Positions 26,295-35,989 of a stretch of DNA of 64,000 nt are shown here, piece after piece. The translations under genes and the position numbers were made by a program. Every line of letters starts with the position of its first letter. Within the stretch, counting starts at the first letter, position 1. The stretch spans positions 439,621 to 503,620 of the forward strand of contig NZ_GL622296.1 in the NCBI RefSeq assembly GCF_000185385.1, written 5' to 3'. The notes under the pieces were generated by a model. The model saw only the letters and a program-made list of their open reading frames with translations, had not been told where the DNA came from and ran no database searches. The stretch comes from Lachnoanaerobaculum saburreum DSM 3986. GTDB lineage: Bacteria; Bacillota; Clostridia; Lachnospirales; Lachnospiraceae.

Positions 26295-28964
26295 ATGAAA
26301 TTTACCGGTTTGACTGAGAAAGAAGTAGAGCAGTCAAGACAGAAAAACGGCTCAAATGTGATTCCCGATTCCGAACCGACCACCTTTTGGCAGGAATTTA
26401 GAGAATCGTTTAACGATCCGATAATAAGGATACTCCTTGCAATTGCGGCACTTATGATAGCGATGTATTTTTTCGGACATGCAGAGATTTATGAGTCGCT
26501 TGGAATTATAATTGCAGTAATCATAGTTGCTTTTGTATCTGCAAAGACAGGAGTGGCAAGCGATACCAAGTATCGTGAGCTGAAGGACAACACAAAGAAG
26601 GATACCTGTAAGGTCTATAGAAACGGTGTTGTAACTATCATAGACGTAGATGATGTGGTAGTAGGTGATCTGGTACTTTTACAGTCGGGAGATAAGATAC
26701 CGGCGGACGGTATTCTAATAAACGGGGATTTAAGAGTGGACAACTCCGCACTTAACGGTGAAGCTGAGGAATGTAAAAAGACTGCTGCCGACGAGTCTTT
26801 TGAACTTAGAGAAGATATAACAGGTGATACCTTTGTAGATGCTCACTCACTTTTTAGAGGTGCGGTGGTATTTGACGGTGAGGGTGTTTTAGCGGTAAAA
26901 AGAGTCGGACTTAAGTCAATGATGGGTAAGATGGCTCTTGAGATGAATGAGGAAGACCCTGATTCACCGCTTAAGGTAAAGCTTGGAAAGCTTGCACATC
27001 AGATATCCATATTCGGATATGTAGGTGCGGTAGTTATTGCGGTTTTGTACCTCGCATACTTTGTAATAAGAGCCGGCGGATTTGCTCCTTATTTTGCACT
27101 TGGAATCGAGTATATAGTGCAGGATATTATAAAGGCGGTTACACTGGCTATAGTTATTGTAGTTTGTGCGGTACCTGAAGGTTTGCCTCTTATGATATCG
27201 CTTGTGCTTATGCAAAATACCAGCAGGATGCTTGACCACAATGTCCTTGTAAGAAAGGCGGAGGGTATTGAGACGGCCGGTTCACTGAATATACTTTTCA
27301 GTGATAAGACAGGTACCATCACAAAGGGCAGCCTTGAAGTGGTGGATTTCTTTACGGCGGACGGCAACTCTATAGAGATTAAAGAACTTAGTAAGCACAG
27401 CAAGGTAAAAGGTCTTGTAGATATTGCAATCGGTAAAAATACACAGTCACTGTTTGATGACAGAGGGGTTGTAATCGGCGGTAATGCTACAGATCAGGCA
27501 CTTATGAAGTTTATCGGAAAAGATACTTTCAATGCACTGGGAGACAATAAAGATTTGGCGGTCGGAGCGCATCAGGGATTCAATTCAACAAATAAGTTCA
27601 GTCAGGCAAGGATAGATTCGCTTGGTAAGACTTTTTATAAGGGTGCGCCTGAAAGACTGCTTGCAAAGGCAAAAAAGTACCTTGATGAGAACGGTGAAGT
27701 AAAGACTGTTGATAAGGCGGTACTTGACAGAAAGATAGATGAGCTTGCAGCAAGAGCGATGAGAGTTTTGGCATTCGGATACTCACAAAAAGAGCTTGTA
27801 CAAAATTCTATCAATGATGATGTGGTTATTATAGGTCTTGTAGGCATCAGAGATGATGTCAGAGCTGAGGCAAAGGATGCTATCGCGGAAGTTATGGGAG
27901 CAGGTATTCAGGTTGTAATGATTACAGGTGACAGACTTGAGACGGCTGTAGCTATTGCAAAAGATGCAGGTCTTTTGAAAAATACTTCAGACAGAGCGAT
28001 TTCATCAGCAGAATTAAATGAGATGAGTGATGATGAAGTAAAGAAACTTATTCCGCATATCAGAGTAATTGCCAGAGCCCTTCCTACAGATAAGTCAAGA
28101 ATGGTCAGACTCTGTCAGGAGATGAATCTTGTTGTAGGTATGACCGGTGACGGTGTAAATGATTCACCTGCATTAAAGAGAGCGGATGTAGGCTTTGCTA
28201 TGGGTAACGGTACTGAGGCGGCCAAGGAGGCCGGAGAGATTGTAATACTTGATGACAACTTCAGGTCAATAAAGGATGCCATACTCTACGGCAGAACAAT
28301 CTATCACAATATACTTAAGTTCTGTAAGTTCCAGCTTGTTATCAATGTAACTGCGGTTATAGTAAGTGCTGTTGCTCCTTTCTTTGGAATAGAAGAACCG
28401 CTGAAGGTAACCCACCTTCTGTTTGTAAACCTTGTAATGGACGGTCTGGGAGCTATAATGCTTGGTAATGAGCCTGCAAAGGAAAGCTATATGCTTGAAA
28501 AGCCGAGAAGAAGAGATGAAAATATCGTCAGCAGGAATATGGCTGTTCAAATCCTTACTATGGGACTTTGGCTGACAATTATAAGTTTTATATATCTTAA
28601 AGTACCGTTTTTCCTTAATCTGTTTGGCGGAAATGTTGATGAATTGATTACAGGTTACTTTGTACTGTTTATAGCAAGTGCATTGTTTAACGGATTCAAT
28701 GTCAGAGATGACGGCTTCGGTATCTTTAGCGGATTAAAAGAAAACCCGGGATTTTTAAAGGTATTCTTTGCCATTATTATAGTACAGGCATTGATAGTAA
28801 ATTCAGGTTTAATACCGCTTGCACCTTTCCAATTTATCGGAAGGATGTTCAGCTGTGTACCTTTCGGTATAGTCGGCTGGATAACAGTATATATATTGGC
28901 GTTCACAATGATACCGGCAGATCTGCTTAGAAAAGTTGTAACGGGAACATATAAGAATGCGTAA
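26295..28964 (+). CDS. P-type calcium-translocating ATPase (PMCA/SERCA-like)
   Basis: 889 aa, normal length for P2-type pumps. Visible: actuator LNGEAEE (in place of TGES), CAVPEGLPLMISL in M4 with the Ca2+-site PEGL, phosphorylation motif SDKTGTITKG with Asp337, KGAPERLL in the nucleotide domain, MITGDRLETAVAIA, and TGDGVNDSPALKRADVGFAMG. About ten membrane segments. It probably exports Ca2+ from the cytosol. Position 100 nt downstream of two Ca2+-binding TerD genes suggests a functional link in calcium handling during stress (inference). Usual Ter partner TerC is absent here. Confidence 0.92.
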   Translation: MKFTGLTEKEVEQSRQKNGSNVIPDSEPTTFWQEFRESFNDPIIRILLAIAALMIAMYFFGHAEIYESLGIIIAVIIVAFVSAKTGVASDTKYRELKDNTKKDTCKVYRNGVVTIIDVDDVVVGDLVLLQSGDKIPADGILINGDLRVDNSALNGEAEECKKTAADESFELREDITGDTFVDAHSLFRGAVVFDGEGVLAVKRVGLKSMMGKMALEMNEEDPDSPLKVKLGKLAHQISIFGYVGAVVIAVLYLAYFVIRAGGFAPYFALGIEYIVQDIIKAVTLAIVIVVCAVPEGLPLMISLVLMQNTSRMLDHNVLVRKAEGIETAGSLNILFSDKTGTITKGSLEVVDFFTADGNSIEIKELSKHSKVKGLVDIAIGKNTQSLFDDRGVVIGGNATDQALMKFIGKDTFNALGDNKDLAVGAHQGFNSTNKFSQARIDSLGKTFYKGAPERLLAKAKKYLDENGEVKTVDKAVLDRKIDELAARAMRVLAFGYSQKELVQNSINDDVVIIGLVGIRDDVRAEAKDAIAEVMGAGIQVVMITGDRLETAVAIAKDAGLLKNTSDRAISSAELNEMSDDEVKKLIPHIRVIARALPTDKSRMVRLCQEMNLVVGMTGDGVNDSPALKRADVGFAMGNGTEAAKEAGEIVILDDNFRSIKDAILYGRTIYHNILKFCKFQLVINVTAVIVSAVAPFFGIEEPLKVTHLLFVNLVMDGLGAIMLGNEPAKESYMLEKPRRRDENIVSRNMAVQILTMGLWLTIISFIYLKVPFFLNLFGGNVDELITGYFVLFIASALFNGFNVRDDGFGIFSGLKENPGFLKVFFAIIIVQALIVNSGLIPLAPFQFIGRMFSCVPFGIVGWITVYILAFTMIPADLLRKVVTGTYKNA

Positions 28965-28971
28965 TAATAAC

Positions 28972-28996
28972 AAAGGCGTCCAAAAGGGGCGTCTTT
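28972..28996 (+). terminator. Terminator of Ca2+-ATPase gene
   Basis: AAAGGCGTCC paired with GGGCGTCTTT (two G-U pairs), then ATTAAATT; a moderate terminator. Confidence 0.6.
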
Positions 28997-29062
28997 ATTA
29001 AATTGAATTATATATAAGATAAATTTATGTCGATAAGTTTCAGACTGCTTATTTTCCCCTCC

Positions 29063-29091
29063 TTTACTTTTTGTTCATTTTTTGTTAAAAT
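29063..29091 (+). promoter_or_regulatory. Possible promoter of rny
   Basis: TTTACT (29063-29068), 17-bp spacer, TAAAAT (29086-29091), about 47 nt before ATG. The -35 box is weak. Confidence 0.45.
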
Positions 29092-29137
29092 TAGAATGTT
29101 GTTTTGAACAATGAAAATTGAATAAGGAGGTGCTTTT

Positions 29138-30694
29138 ATGTCACAACTGGGAAGTATAATAATAGCGGTGATACTCTCGATAGTTGTTGTGGCGCCTCTA
29201 AGTTGGAGTTTAGCGATTGCTCATCGTAAAAAGTCATATGAAGATAAAATCGGATCAGCAGAGATTAAATCCAGAGAAATAATAGAGGAAGCCTTAAAAA
29301 CAGCCGAAACAAAGAAACGTGAAGCTCTCTTGGAAGCGAAAGAAGAGTCAATAAAGACAAAAAACGAGCTTGACAGAGAGGTGAAAGAGAGAAGGGCGGA
29401 GTTGGCCCGCTATGAGAAAAGAGTACTTAGCAAAGAAGAGAACTTGGACAAGAAGCAGGATTTACTTGAAAAGAAGGAAGAAAGTGTTCTTGCAAGAGAA
29501 GAAAGCATACTTTCAAGAAGTAAAGAAGTAGAGACCCTGTATAATAAGGGGATAGCTGAGCTTGAGAGGATATCAGGTCTTACAAGTGATCAGGCTAAGG
29601 AATTTTTATTGCAATCAGTTGAAGATGAAGTGAAACATGACAAGGCAAAACTAATCAAAGAGTTAGAGAATGCCGCAAAGGATGAAGCCGATAAAAAGGC
29701 TAAGGAATATGTGGTAACTGCAATTCAAAGATGTGCAGCAGACCATGTAGCGGAAACAACAGTTTCAGTAGTGGCGTTGCCCAATGATGATATGAAAGGC
29801 AGGATTATTGGCCGTGAGGGTAGAAACATACGTACACTGGAGCAGCTTACAGGAGTAGAGCTTATCATAGATGATACACCCGAGGCGGTAGTTTTATCCT
29901 GTTTTGATCCTGTAAGGAGAGAAGTAGCCAGAGTAGCACTTGAGAAGTTGATTGTTGACGGTCGTATCCATCCTGCAAGAATCGAAGAGATGGTGGACAG
30001 AGCAAAAAAAGAAGTCGACAATATAATGAGAGAAGAAGGTGAGAATGCAGCACTTGAGGTAGGTGTGCATGGTATACATCCGGAACTTATCAAATTGCTT
30101 GGAAGAATGAAATTCAGAACCAGCTATGGTCAGAATGCTTTGAAACATTCTGTAGAAGTGGCACAGCTGGCAGGACTTTTAGCAGCGGAAGTTGGAGTGG
30201 ATATTAGATTGGCAAAGAGAGCCGGTTTATTACATGATATTGGAAAAGCCATCGACCATGAGGTGGAAGGTTCACATGTTCAGATTGGTGTGGAGCTTTG
30301 TAAGAAATACAAAGAACATCCTGTTGTAATCAATTCTGTGGAATCACATCATGGAGATGTTGATCCGGAGTCACTTATAGCTTGTCTGGTTCAGGCGGCA
30401 GATACTATATCGGCAGCCAGACCCGGTGCAAGAAGAGAGACCTTGGAGACATATACTAACAGATTAAGTCAGCTTGAGGAGATCACAACTTCATTTGACG
30501 GGGTTGAGAAGTCATTTGCCATACAGGCAGGCCGTGAGGTAAGAATTATGGTATTACCTGAAAGAGTAAGTGATGACGATATGGTTATATTGGCCAGAAA
30601 TATCTCAAAGAGAATAGAAGAAGAGATGCAATACCCGGGTCAAATCAAGGTAAATGTAATCAGAGAATCAAGAGTGGCGGATGTTGCAAGATAA
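29138..30694 (+). CDS. rny: Ribonuclease Y
   Basis: Membrane-anchored endoribonuclease that starts mRNA turnover in Firmicutes. 518 aa, standard length. An N-terminal membrane helix (about 5-25) is followed by a long charged coiled coil (about 30-180). Then come the KH domain with [21 protein letters not shown] and the HD domain with [15 protein letters not shown] near residue 365, ending in [31 protein letters not shown] precedes ATG 29138. Flanked by unrelated genes, so probably a single transcript. Confidence 0.97.
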   Translation: MSQLGSIIIAVILSIVVVAPLSWSLAIAHRKKSYEDKIGSAEIKSREIIEEALKTAETKKREALLEAKEESIKTKNELDREVKERRAELARYEKRVLSKEENLDKKQDLLEKKEESVLAREESILSRSKEVETLYNKGIAELERISGLTSDQAKEFLLQSVEDEVKHDKAKLIKELENAAKDEADKKAKEYVVTAIQRCAADHVAETTVSVVALPNDDMKGRIIGREGRNIRTLEQLTGVELIIDDTPEAVVLSCFDPVRREVARVALEKLIVDGRIHPARIEEMVDRAKKEVDNIMREEGENAALEVGVHGIHPELIKLLGRMKFRTSYGQNALKHSVEVAQLAGLLAAEVGVDIRLAKRAGLLHDIGKAIDHEVEGSHVQIGVELCKKYKEHPVVINSVESHHGDVDPESLIACLVQAADTISAARPGARRETLETYTNRLSQLEEITTSFDGVEKSFAIQAGREVRIMVLPERVSDDDMVILARNISKRIEEEMQYPGQIKVNVIRESRVADVAR

Positions 30695-30700
30695 TAATAA

Positions 30701-30732
30701 GGGAGATGGCGAAAGGCTGTCGCCCTTTTTTT
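30701..30732 (+). terminator. Terminator of rny
   Basis: GGCGA/TCGCC (30708-30712 with 30720-30724), probably extended by GGG/CCC, followed by seven or more T. Confidence 0.8.
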
Positions 30733-30786
30733 AGCGGACAAAACCTCAATAATATTTGATTTTAATTAAAATTCATATAATAGTAA

Positions 30787-30815
30787 TTGACTGAAAGTGT
30801 AAATTAGTATTTAAT
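30787..30815 (+). promoter_or_regulatory. Promoter of secreted repeat protein gene
   Basis: TTGACT (30787-30792), 17-bp spacer, TTTAAT (30810-30815), about 50 nt before ATG 30864. Confidence 0.6.
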
Positions 30816-30863
30816 ATTAAGGAGAGAGTTCTTTAGTAAATATGATTGAAAGGATATAGATAT

Positions 30864-31838
30864 ATGATCAGTTTTGAAAAGAAATTTGCAATAGTGATGT
30901 TAAGCGGAATAATGAGTTTGGCAGCTTCTATGACGGCATTTGCCGCCTCGGGAATAAAGTCGGTAAAGATAAATATAAAGTCGGATGCTGTAACGGTAGG
31001 TAAGCCCAGGAATATAGATGATATTACAGTAAGTACATCGGGAAGTAGCTACAGCATAGAGGGTGTGGATTTCTTAGATATGGGTACCAATTGGGAGCTT
31101 ACAGATATTCCGAAGATAACAGTACATTTGGCGGCTGATGATAACTACTACTTCAGTGTATATAAGGCGGAGGATTTTAAGATTACAGGTGGAGAACTGA
31201 TAGAAGCAAGAAGAGAGAATACTTCAAATGATCTGTATGTAGATATCAAATTGCCTGCACTTACAGATCAGGTTTCACTGATAGAGAGTGTGACATTGAA
31301 CAGCTCGGGTCAAGCTACATGGTCCGGGGCACAGGGAGCTTCAGGCTATCAGATAAAGCTTATCAGAGACAATTCATCTACAATAGGCGGTGTACAGAAC
31401 CTTACAACAAACAGTGCAGATTTAAAATATCTTATGAACAGACAGGGAACTTATGTACTTAAGGTACGTGCTTTAAGCAGTGATAATTCTAAGAGCGGCA
31501 GCTGGGTAGCCTCAAATGCTGTCAGTATAAGTCAGGCTGATGCAGATAAGAATTACAGTGAGAGTCAGAGCCGGACAACACAGGGTACATGGCAGCACAA
31601 CGATAAGGGCTGGTGGTATACACAGGCTGACGGAAGTTATGTAAAATCTGCATGGAAGCAGATAGGTAGTGACTGGTACTACTTCAATGCCGACGGATAT
31701 ATGCTTGTAGGATGGCAGCAGATAGGCGGTAACTGGTACTATATGGATTTAAATACCGGAAAGATGCTCTCAAACGCTACAACACCTGACGGATACTATG
31801 TAGGAGCCTCAGGCATATACAGTGCAAACGGGAAATAA
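30864..31838 (+). CDS. Secreted protein with Fn3-like domain and C-terminal cell-wall-binding repeats
   Basis: 324 aa. ATG 30864 has AAAGGA nine bases upstream; a TTG at 30846 in frame is less likely. Signal peptide to about residue 27 (SMTAFAASG). A beta-rich region and a fibronectin-III-like domain (ESVTLNSSGQATWSGAQGASGYQIKL, about 140-225) follow. The last 80 residues are aromatic/Gly repeats of the glucan/choline-binding type (GWWYTQADG, SDWYYFNADG, GNWYYMDLNTG). It ends like the big surface proteins at 50-62 kb (TPDGYYVGASGIYSANGK), so all may bind the same wall polymer. Ligand unknown. Confidence 0.85.
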   Translation: MISFEKKFAIVMLSGIMSLAASMTAFAASGIKSVKINIKSDAVTVGKPRNIDDITVSTSGSSYSIEGVDFLDMGTNWELTDIPKITVHLAADDNYYFSVYKAEDFKITGGELIEARRENTSNDLYVDIKLPALTDQVSLIESVTLNSSGQATWSGAQGASGYQIKLIRDNSSTIGGVQNLTTNSADLKYLMNRQGTYVLKVRALSSDNSKSGSWVASNAVSISQADADKNYSESQSRTTQGTWQHNDKGWWYTQADGSYVKSAWKQIGSDWYYFNADGYMLVGWQQIGGNWYYMDLNTGKMLSNATTPDGYYVGASGIYSANGK

Positions 31839-31862
31839 TTATAGTTAAGTCATATTCTCATA

Positions 31863-31912
31863 AAAAAGGTCTAAGACCGTCGCAAATAATATGTGATGTC
31901 TAAGACCTTTTT
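31863..31912. terminator. Bidirectional terminator
   Basis: AAAAAGGTCTAAGAC (31863-31877) pairs with GTCTAAGACCTTTTT (31898-31912) with one central A-A mismatch. A/T tails serve both the repeat-protein gene and the opposing lacZ operon. Confidence 0.8.
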
Positions 31913-31930
31913 ATTGTATTATTTAATGTG

Positions 31931-34900
31931 TCAGATTCCCTTTATAACATAGCTGAATTTTAATGTACCGTCACCTTTCAGCAAATACTCATCAAGTGTA
32001 GGGGCACCCCATGAGTCATCACCGCCGATGCCCATCTGAGCGAGGCTGACACGAAGTACAGTCTTTGTGACAGGAGGCAGTTCAAAGTCATGTCTTGCCT
32101 CTTCAAGTTCACTTGGAGTGTAGCAAAGAGCGGATACATTGATACAGTCGCCTGCAACCAAAAGTCCGCGACCTTTTTTATCTGTAAGCTTGGCAAAGCG
32201 CACCAAAGCCTTGTTGCCGCTTTCCTGTGGTGAAAGATATTTTGCAAGCTGATCGCTTACTTTGCCGCTGTAGAGGTCGAGCTTTGCGCCCACAAGGCGG
32301 TCTGAGTAGGTTTCCATAGGACCTGCACCATACCAGGAGATATTCTCATACTCAGGCTTAAGCTTAAATAAAGTGCTAAACTCAGGCAAATCATATATGC
32401 CTGTAGCAGGAGTGTACTCGGTATTTATCCTGATGCTGCCGTCGCCATATACTTGATATTCCATACTAAGTTCATCAGCAGAGTCAGGCAGTGCATACTT
32501 ATAAGTTATGGAGACATAAGTTTCACATTCCTTTATAACAGGTCTGAAAGCAGGCCAATATGTACTTTCATCCTTCGGAATCCTTGTACCGGCATAAAGT
32601 GAAGCCATCTTCCACTTTGCATATCTGAAAGGCATATTGTTGCCGATATCATTGTCTGTAGGAGCTCTCCAAAAGTTCGGTCTTGGGACAGCCTTAAGCA
32701 GTTCCTTACCTGCATATCTGTAAGATACAAGTCCGCCGAAGTTTTGTGAGAAGAGCACTTCAAAGTTCTCGCCCCTAACACCGAAATTACTTATGCCCAT
32801 AATAAGTTTATAAGGTCTTTTTTCAAGTATAGGAGTATCGCATATAAGTTTAGCATCAGGTGACGGTGAAAGCGCATCAAATATCTGCATATTTTCACGC
32901 ACAGCCACCTCACTAAATGTAACTTCACCTAAGTTATAAATCGTTTCGATATCAAAGACTGCCTTCACACCCACGATAAGCTCATCAGAGTATATATCAA
33001 ACAGACTCTTAACCCTTTCTTTTATATTCAGGTTGTAGTCAAGTTTACAAAGTCCCTCACCGTTTATAAAGAAACTTTCTTCAAATAAAGTCTTGCCGAA
33101 CTTCTTTATATATATTATAAACTTATAATCACTTAGATTTCTGAAAAGATTCCTGTTATGAATATGTAAAGTATCCTTGTCCAAATCAAGTTTCAGATCG
33201 ACCGGTCTGTAATTATATCTGACAGCCTGCATCTTCGGTGAAGTATCTCTGTCGCCACCGTATACAATACCGTCTCCACTGAAGTTGTAGTCGGTAGGGG
33301 AGTCGTCAAAGTCTCCGCCGTAGTACTGTGTATCATTGCCGAAAGGATCCTTACCTGTGATACTTTGATCAATATAGTCCCAGATAAAGCCGCCTTGGAA
33401 AAGCTCCTCATCCCATGCAAGTTCGGTATAAAGCTGCATACCGCCACAGGAGTTGCCCATAGCATGTGTATATTCGCATTCGATAAAAGGCTTATCCCTG
33501 TGAGTCTTTAGAAACTCTTTGACCTCAGCCACCTTTGCATACATTCTGCTTTCAATATCTGAGGTGTCATTGTAACGGCGGTCATTATAAACTCCCTCAT
33601 AGTGTACAAGTCTGCTTGAATCCGCCTTTCTGAAAAACTCACTCATCTCATATATATCACTGCCTCCGTAGCTTTCATTGCCACATGACCAGATAAGAAC
33701 ACTTGAGTGATTGCGGTCTCTCATATACATTGAGTTTGCCCTGTCAAGTAACAGAGGTAACCATTCCTTTTTATCTCCGGGCAGTACAAAGTCATAGTCG
33801 GATACACCCGTTATAAGACCGTCCCAGCTGCCATGAGTCTCAAGATTACACTCATCAATCAAATATATACCGTAGATATCACATAGCTCATAGAGTGCCG
33901 ATGAGTTAGGGTAGTGGCTTGTCCTTATAGAATTTATATTGTTTTCCTTCATGGTCACAATATCCTTTTTGATCTCATCAAAGGTGATCGCACGGCCGAA
34001 CTTTGAGCTGAAGTCATGTCTGTTTACACCTGCAAAGACAATTCTTTTACCGTTTAATGTCATTACATTGTCGGAGTTCTTTTCAAAAAGTCTGATGCCT
34101 ACCTTTACTGTGGAAACCTCAAGTAAAGTCTCTCCGTCAAAAATTTCAATATAGAGAGTATAAAGATTTGGAATCTCGGCACTCCAAAGCTTAGGAGAGT
34201 TTATATCAAATGAAATATTGTTTTTGCCTGAATGTAAATTACCTACAGTTTCATAAACTACAGGCATCTCATCAAAGACCTTAAACTCATTTGATTTCAG
34301 TGTTAAGTCCACAGCGTCAAATAATCTAAGCTTTACATCCGCGTTATTACTTAAGCTTATAGAAAAATTAAGTTTAACATTCTCAAAGCTGTTATTTTCA
34401 AAGACCTGCCTGATTTCAATATCCTCAAGATGGCATTTTTGCTTGGTGTAGAGATAAATATTTCTGAAGATGCCTGAAAATCTGAAAAAGTCCTGATCCT
34501 CAAGCCAGCTACCGGCACACCACTTGGTCACCTGTATTGCAAGCTTGTTTTCTCCGTCGACTACATATTTTGTCAAATCAAACTCTGAAGGAGTGAAGCT
34601 GTCCTCACAGTAACCTATATAATAACCGTTTAACCATATGACCGCCGCACTCTCCACGCCCTCAAACCTGAGTATAAGAGAGTCCTTTATAAAGCCCTTC
34701 GGCAATGTGAAATACTTTACATAACTGCCTACAGGGTTAAAATCTGTCGGAGTTTCTCCTGATTTAAGCGCCTGTCTGCCGTCCCATGGGTATGCTACAT
34801 TGGCATAGTGCGGTCTGTCATATCCTTCCATCTGTATATGTGCGGGAACTCTGATATCTTCCCAGTTCTTACAGTCATAGTCCAAAGCTTCAAAGCCGTC

Positions 34901-35086
34901 AGGAGTACAATTAAGATTTATAGAGTAGTCAAATTTCCACACTCCGTTTAAAGGATAAATAAGTGAAGAATTTCCCTTTAGTAACTCCGATTTATTTGCA
35001 TATACACTATGATCAGAGTGGGCGGGAAGCCTGTTTTCTTCAAAGACAGAAGGGTTTGAAATATTTTTTAAGATATCTTTATTCAT
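31931..35086 (-). CDS. lacZ: Beta-galactosidase, GH2 family
   Basis: 1051 aa, full LacZ length: sugar-binding and jelly-roll N-terminus, Ig-like domains, TIM barrel and the C-terminal Bgal_small_N domain. The acid/base Glu is in VLIWSCGNESYGG (near residue 467) and the nucleophile in FIECEYTHAMGNS (near residue 538). GVNRHDFSSKFGR and RTSHYPNS are also present. No signal peptide, so it hydrolyses imported disaccharide in the cytosol. SD AGAGGT precedes ATG 35086. Last gene of the minus-strand sugar operon, 87 nt after the second permease. Confidence 0.96.
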   Translation of the reverse strand: MNKDILKNISNPSVFEENRLPAHSDHSVYANKSELLKGNSSLIYPLNGVWKFDYSINLNCTPDGFEALDYDCKNWEDIRVPAHIQMEGYDRPHYANVAYPWDGRQALKSGETPTDFNPVGSYVKYFTLPKGFIKDSLILRFEGVESAAVIWLNGYYIGYCEDSFTPSEFDLTKYVVDGENKLAIQVTKWCAGSWLEDQDFFRFSGIFRNIYLYTKQKCHLEDIEIRQVFENNSFENVKLNFSISLSNNADVKLRLFDAVDLTLKSNEFKVFDEMPVVYETVGNLHSGKNNISFDINSPKLWSAEIPNLYTLYIEIFDGETLLEVSTVKVGIRLFEKNSDNVMTLNGKRIVFAGVNRHDFSSKFGRAITFDEIKKDIVTMKENNINSIRTSHYPNSSALYELCDIYGIYLIDECNLETHGSWDGLITGVSDYDFVLPGDKKEWLPLLLDRANSMYMRDRNHSSVLIWSCGNESYGGSDIYEMSEFFRKADSSRLVHYEGVYNDRRYNDTSDIESRMYAKVAEVKEFLKTHRDKPFIECEYTHAMGNSCGGMQLYTELAWDEELFQGGFIWDYIDQSITGKDPFGNDTQYYGGDFDDSPTDYNFSGDGIVYGGDRDTSPKMQAVRYNYRPVDLKLDLDKDTLHIHNRNLFRNLSDYKFIIYIKKFGKTLFEESFFINGEGLCKLDYNLNIKERVKSLFDIYSDELIVGVKAVFDIETIYNLGEVTFSEVAVRENMQIFDALSPSPDAKLICDTPILEKRPYKLIMGISNFGVRGENFEVLFSQNFGGLVSYRYAGKELLKAVPRPNFWRAPTDNDIGNNMPFRYAKWKMASLYAGTRIPKDESTYWPAFRPVIKECETYVSITYKYALPDSADELSMEYQVYGDGSIRINTEYTPATGIYDLPEFSTLFKLKPEYENISWYGAGPMETYSDRLVGAKLDLYSGKVSDQLAKYLSPQESGNKALVRFAKLTDKKGRGLLVAGDCINVSALCYTPSELEEARHDFELPPVTKTVLRVSLAQMGIGGDDSWGAPTLDEYLLKGDGTLKFSYVIKGI

Positions 35087-35173
35087 TTTTACCTCTCTTA
35101 AAGTTAAATTTTATCAATAAAAGGTATGAAATCTTAAAACAAGTTTCCACACCTTTAAAAAGCATATAATATA

Positions 35174-35989
35174 TTATTTTACTGCGCCTGTAATACCTTC
35201 CGCAAATTGTTTTTGAAGCAGGAAGAATATAATAACGGTAGGTATACTGCAAAGCAGTACTGCAAGCATCAAAATGCCGTAGTCTGTCACATAGCCTTCT
35301 TTCAGATTGGCAACAAGCATCGGCATTGTGATGGAAGTCTTCTCGGTCATTATTACTTTCGGCCAAAGATATGAGTTCCAAGCGCCCATAAAGGTAATGA
35401 TGGCGGCGGAAGCGTAGGTGGATTTCATTGTAGGAATGAAAATTCTAAGGAAGATATGAAATTCATTCAGCCCGTCAAGCCTTGCAGCCTCCAGTATATC
35501 ATGTGGGAATGATCTGGCACTTTGCCTAAACAACATTATCAAAAACGGAGTTGAAATAGTAGGAAGCAAAAATCCCAAAGTAGTATTAAGCAGTCCCCAT
35601 TTTGAAAAAGTCTGAAACAGCGGAATCATAATAGCTACAAAAGGTACCATCATTGCAAGTAAAAGCACTGACATAATGGCATCCTTTGCCTTGTCATGGT
35701 AGATCTCAAAGCCGTAGCCTGCAAGTGAACAGATAAAAAGTGCAAGTACGGTCATTACTATGGAGTACTTAAATGAGTTGGTCATAGCACCTGAAACATC
35801 ACTTGCGGCAAGCAGATTTGCAAAGTTTTTAAAGAGATAGTTTCCCGGTAAGAGTGCGCCTCTTATTACCTCAATACTGGTGTGAGTGGCACTGACAGCC
35901 ATCCAGTACAACGGGAAAACAGATATCAGTGATACAATTATTAAAAATATATATTTTAATGCAGTTCTTAGTTTAATCACGTTTATCAC
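35174..35989 (-). CDS. Sugar ABC transporter permease (MalG type)
   Basis: 271 aa with six predicted membrane helices. Carries the EAA-type loop that docks the ATPase: DILEAARLDGLNEFHIFLRIFIP (about 156-178). Starts with MINVIKLRTALKYIFLIIVSLIS and ends in QKQFAEGITGAVK, both typical of the CUT1 family MalG-like subunit. It overlaps the upstream permease gene by 17 bp. Likely imports a galactoside, given the downstream lacZ (inference). Confidence 0.92.
   Translation of the reverse strand: MINVIKLRTALKYIFLIIVSLISVFPLYWMAVSATHTSIEVIRGALLPGNYLFKNFANLLAASDVSGAMTNSFKYSIVMTVLALFICSLAGYGFEIYHDKAKDAIMSVLLLAMMVPFVAIMIPLFQTFSKWGLLNTTLGFLLPTISTPFLIMLFRQSARSFPHDILEAARLDGLNEFHIFLRIFIPTMKSTYASAAIITFMGAWNSYLWPKVIMTEKTSITMPMLVANLKEGYVTDYGILMLAVLLCSIPTVIIFFLLQKQFAEGITGAVK

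Noticed and set aside
15817..28964. Prophage or integrative element
   Set aside because: No integrase, tRNA-flanking repeats or phage structural genes. Base composition and SD style match the surroundings.
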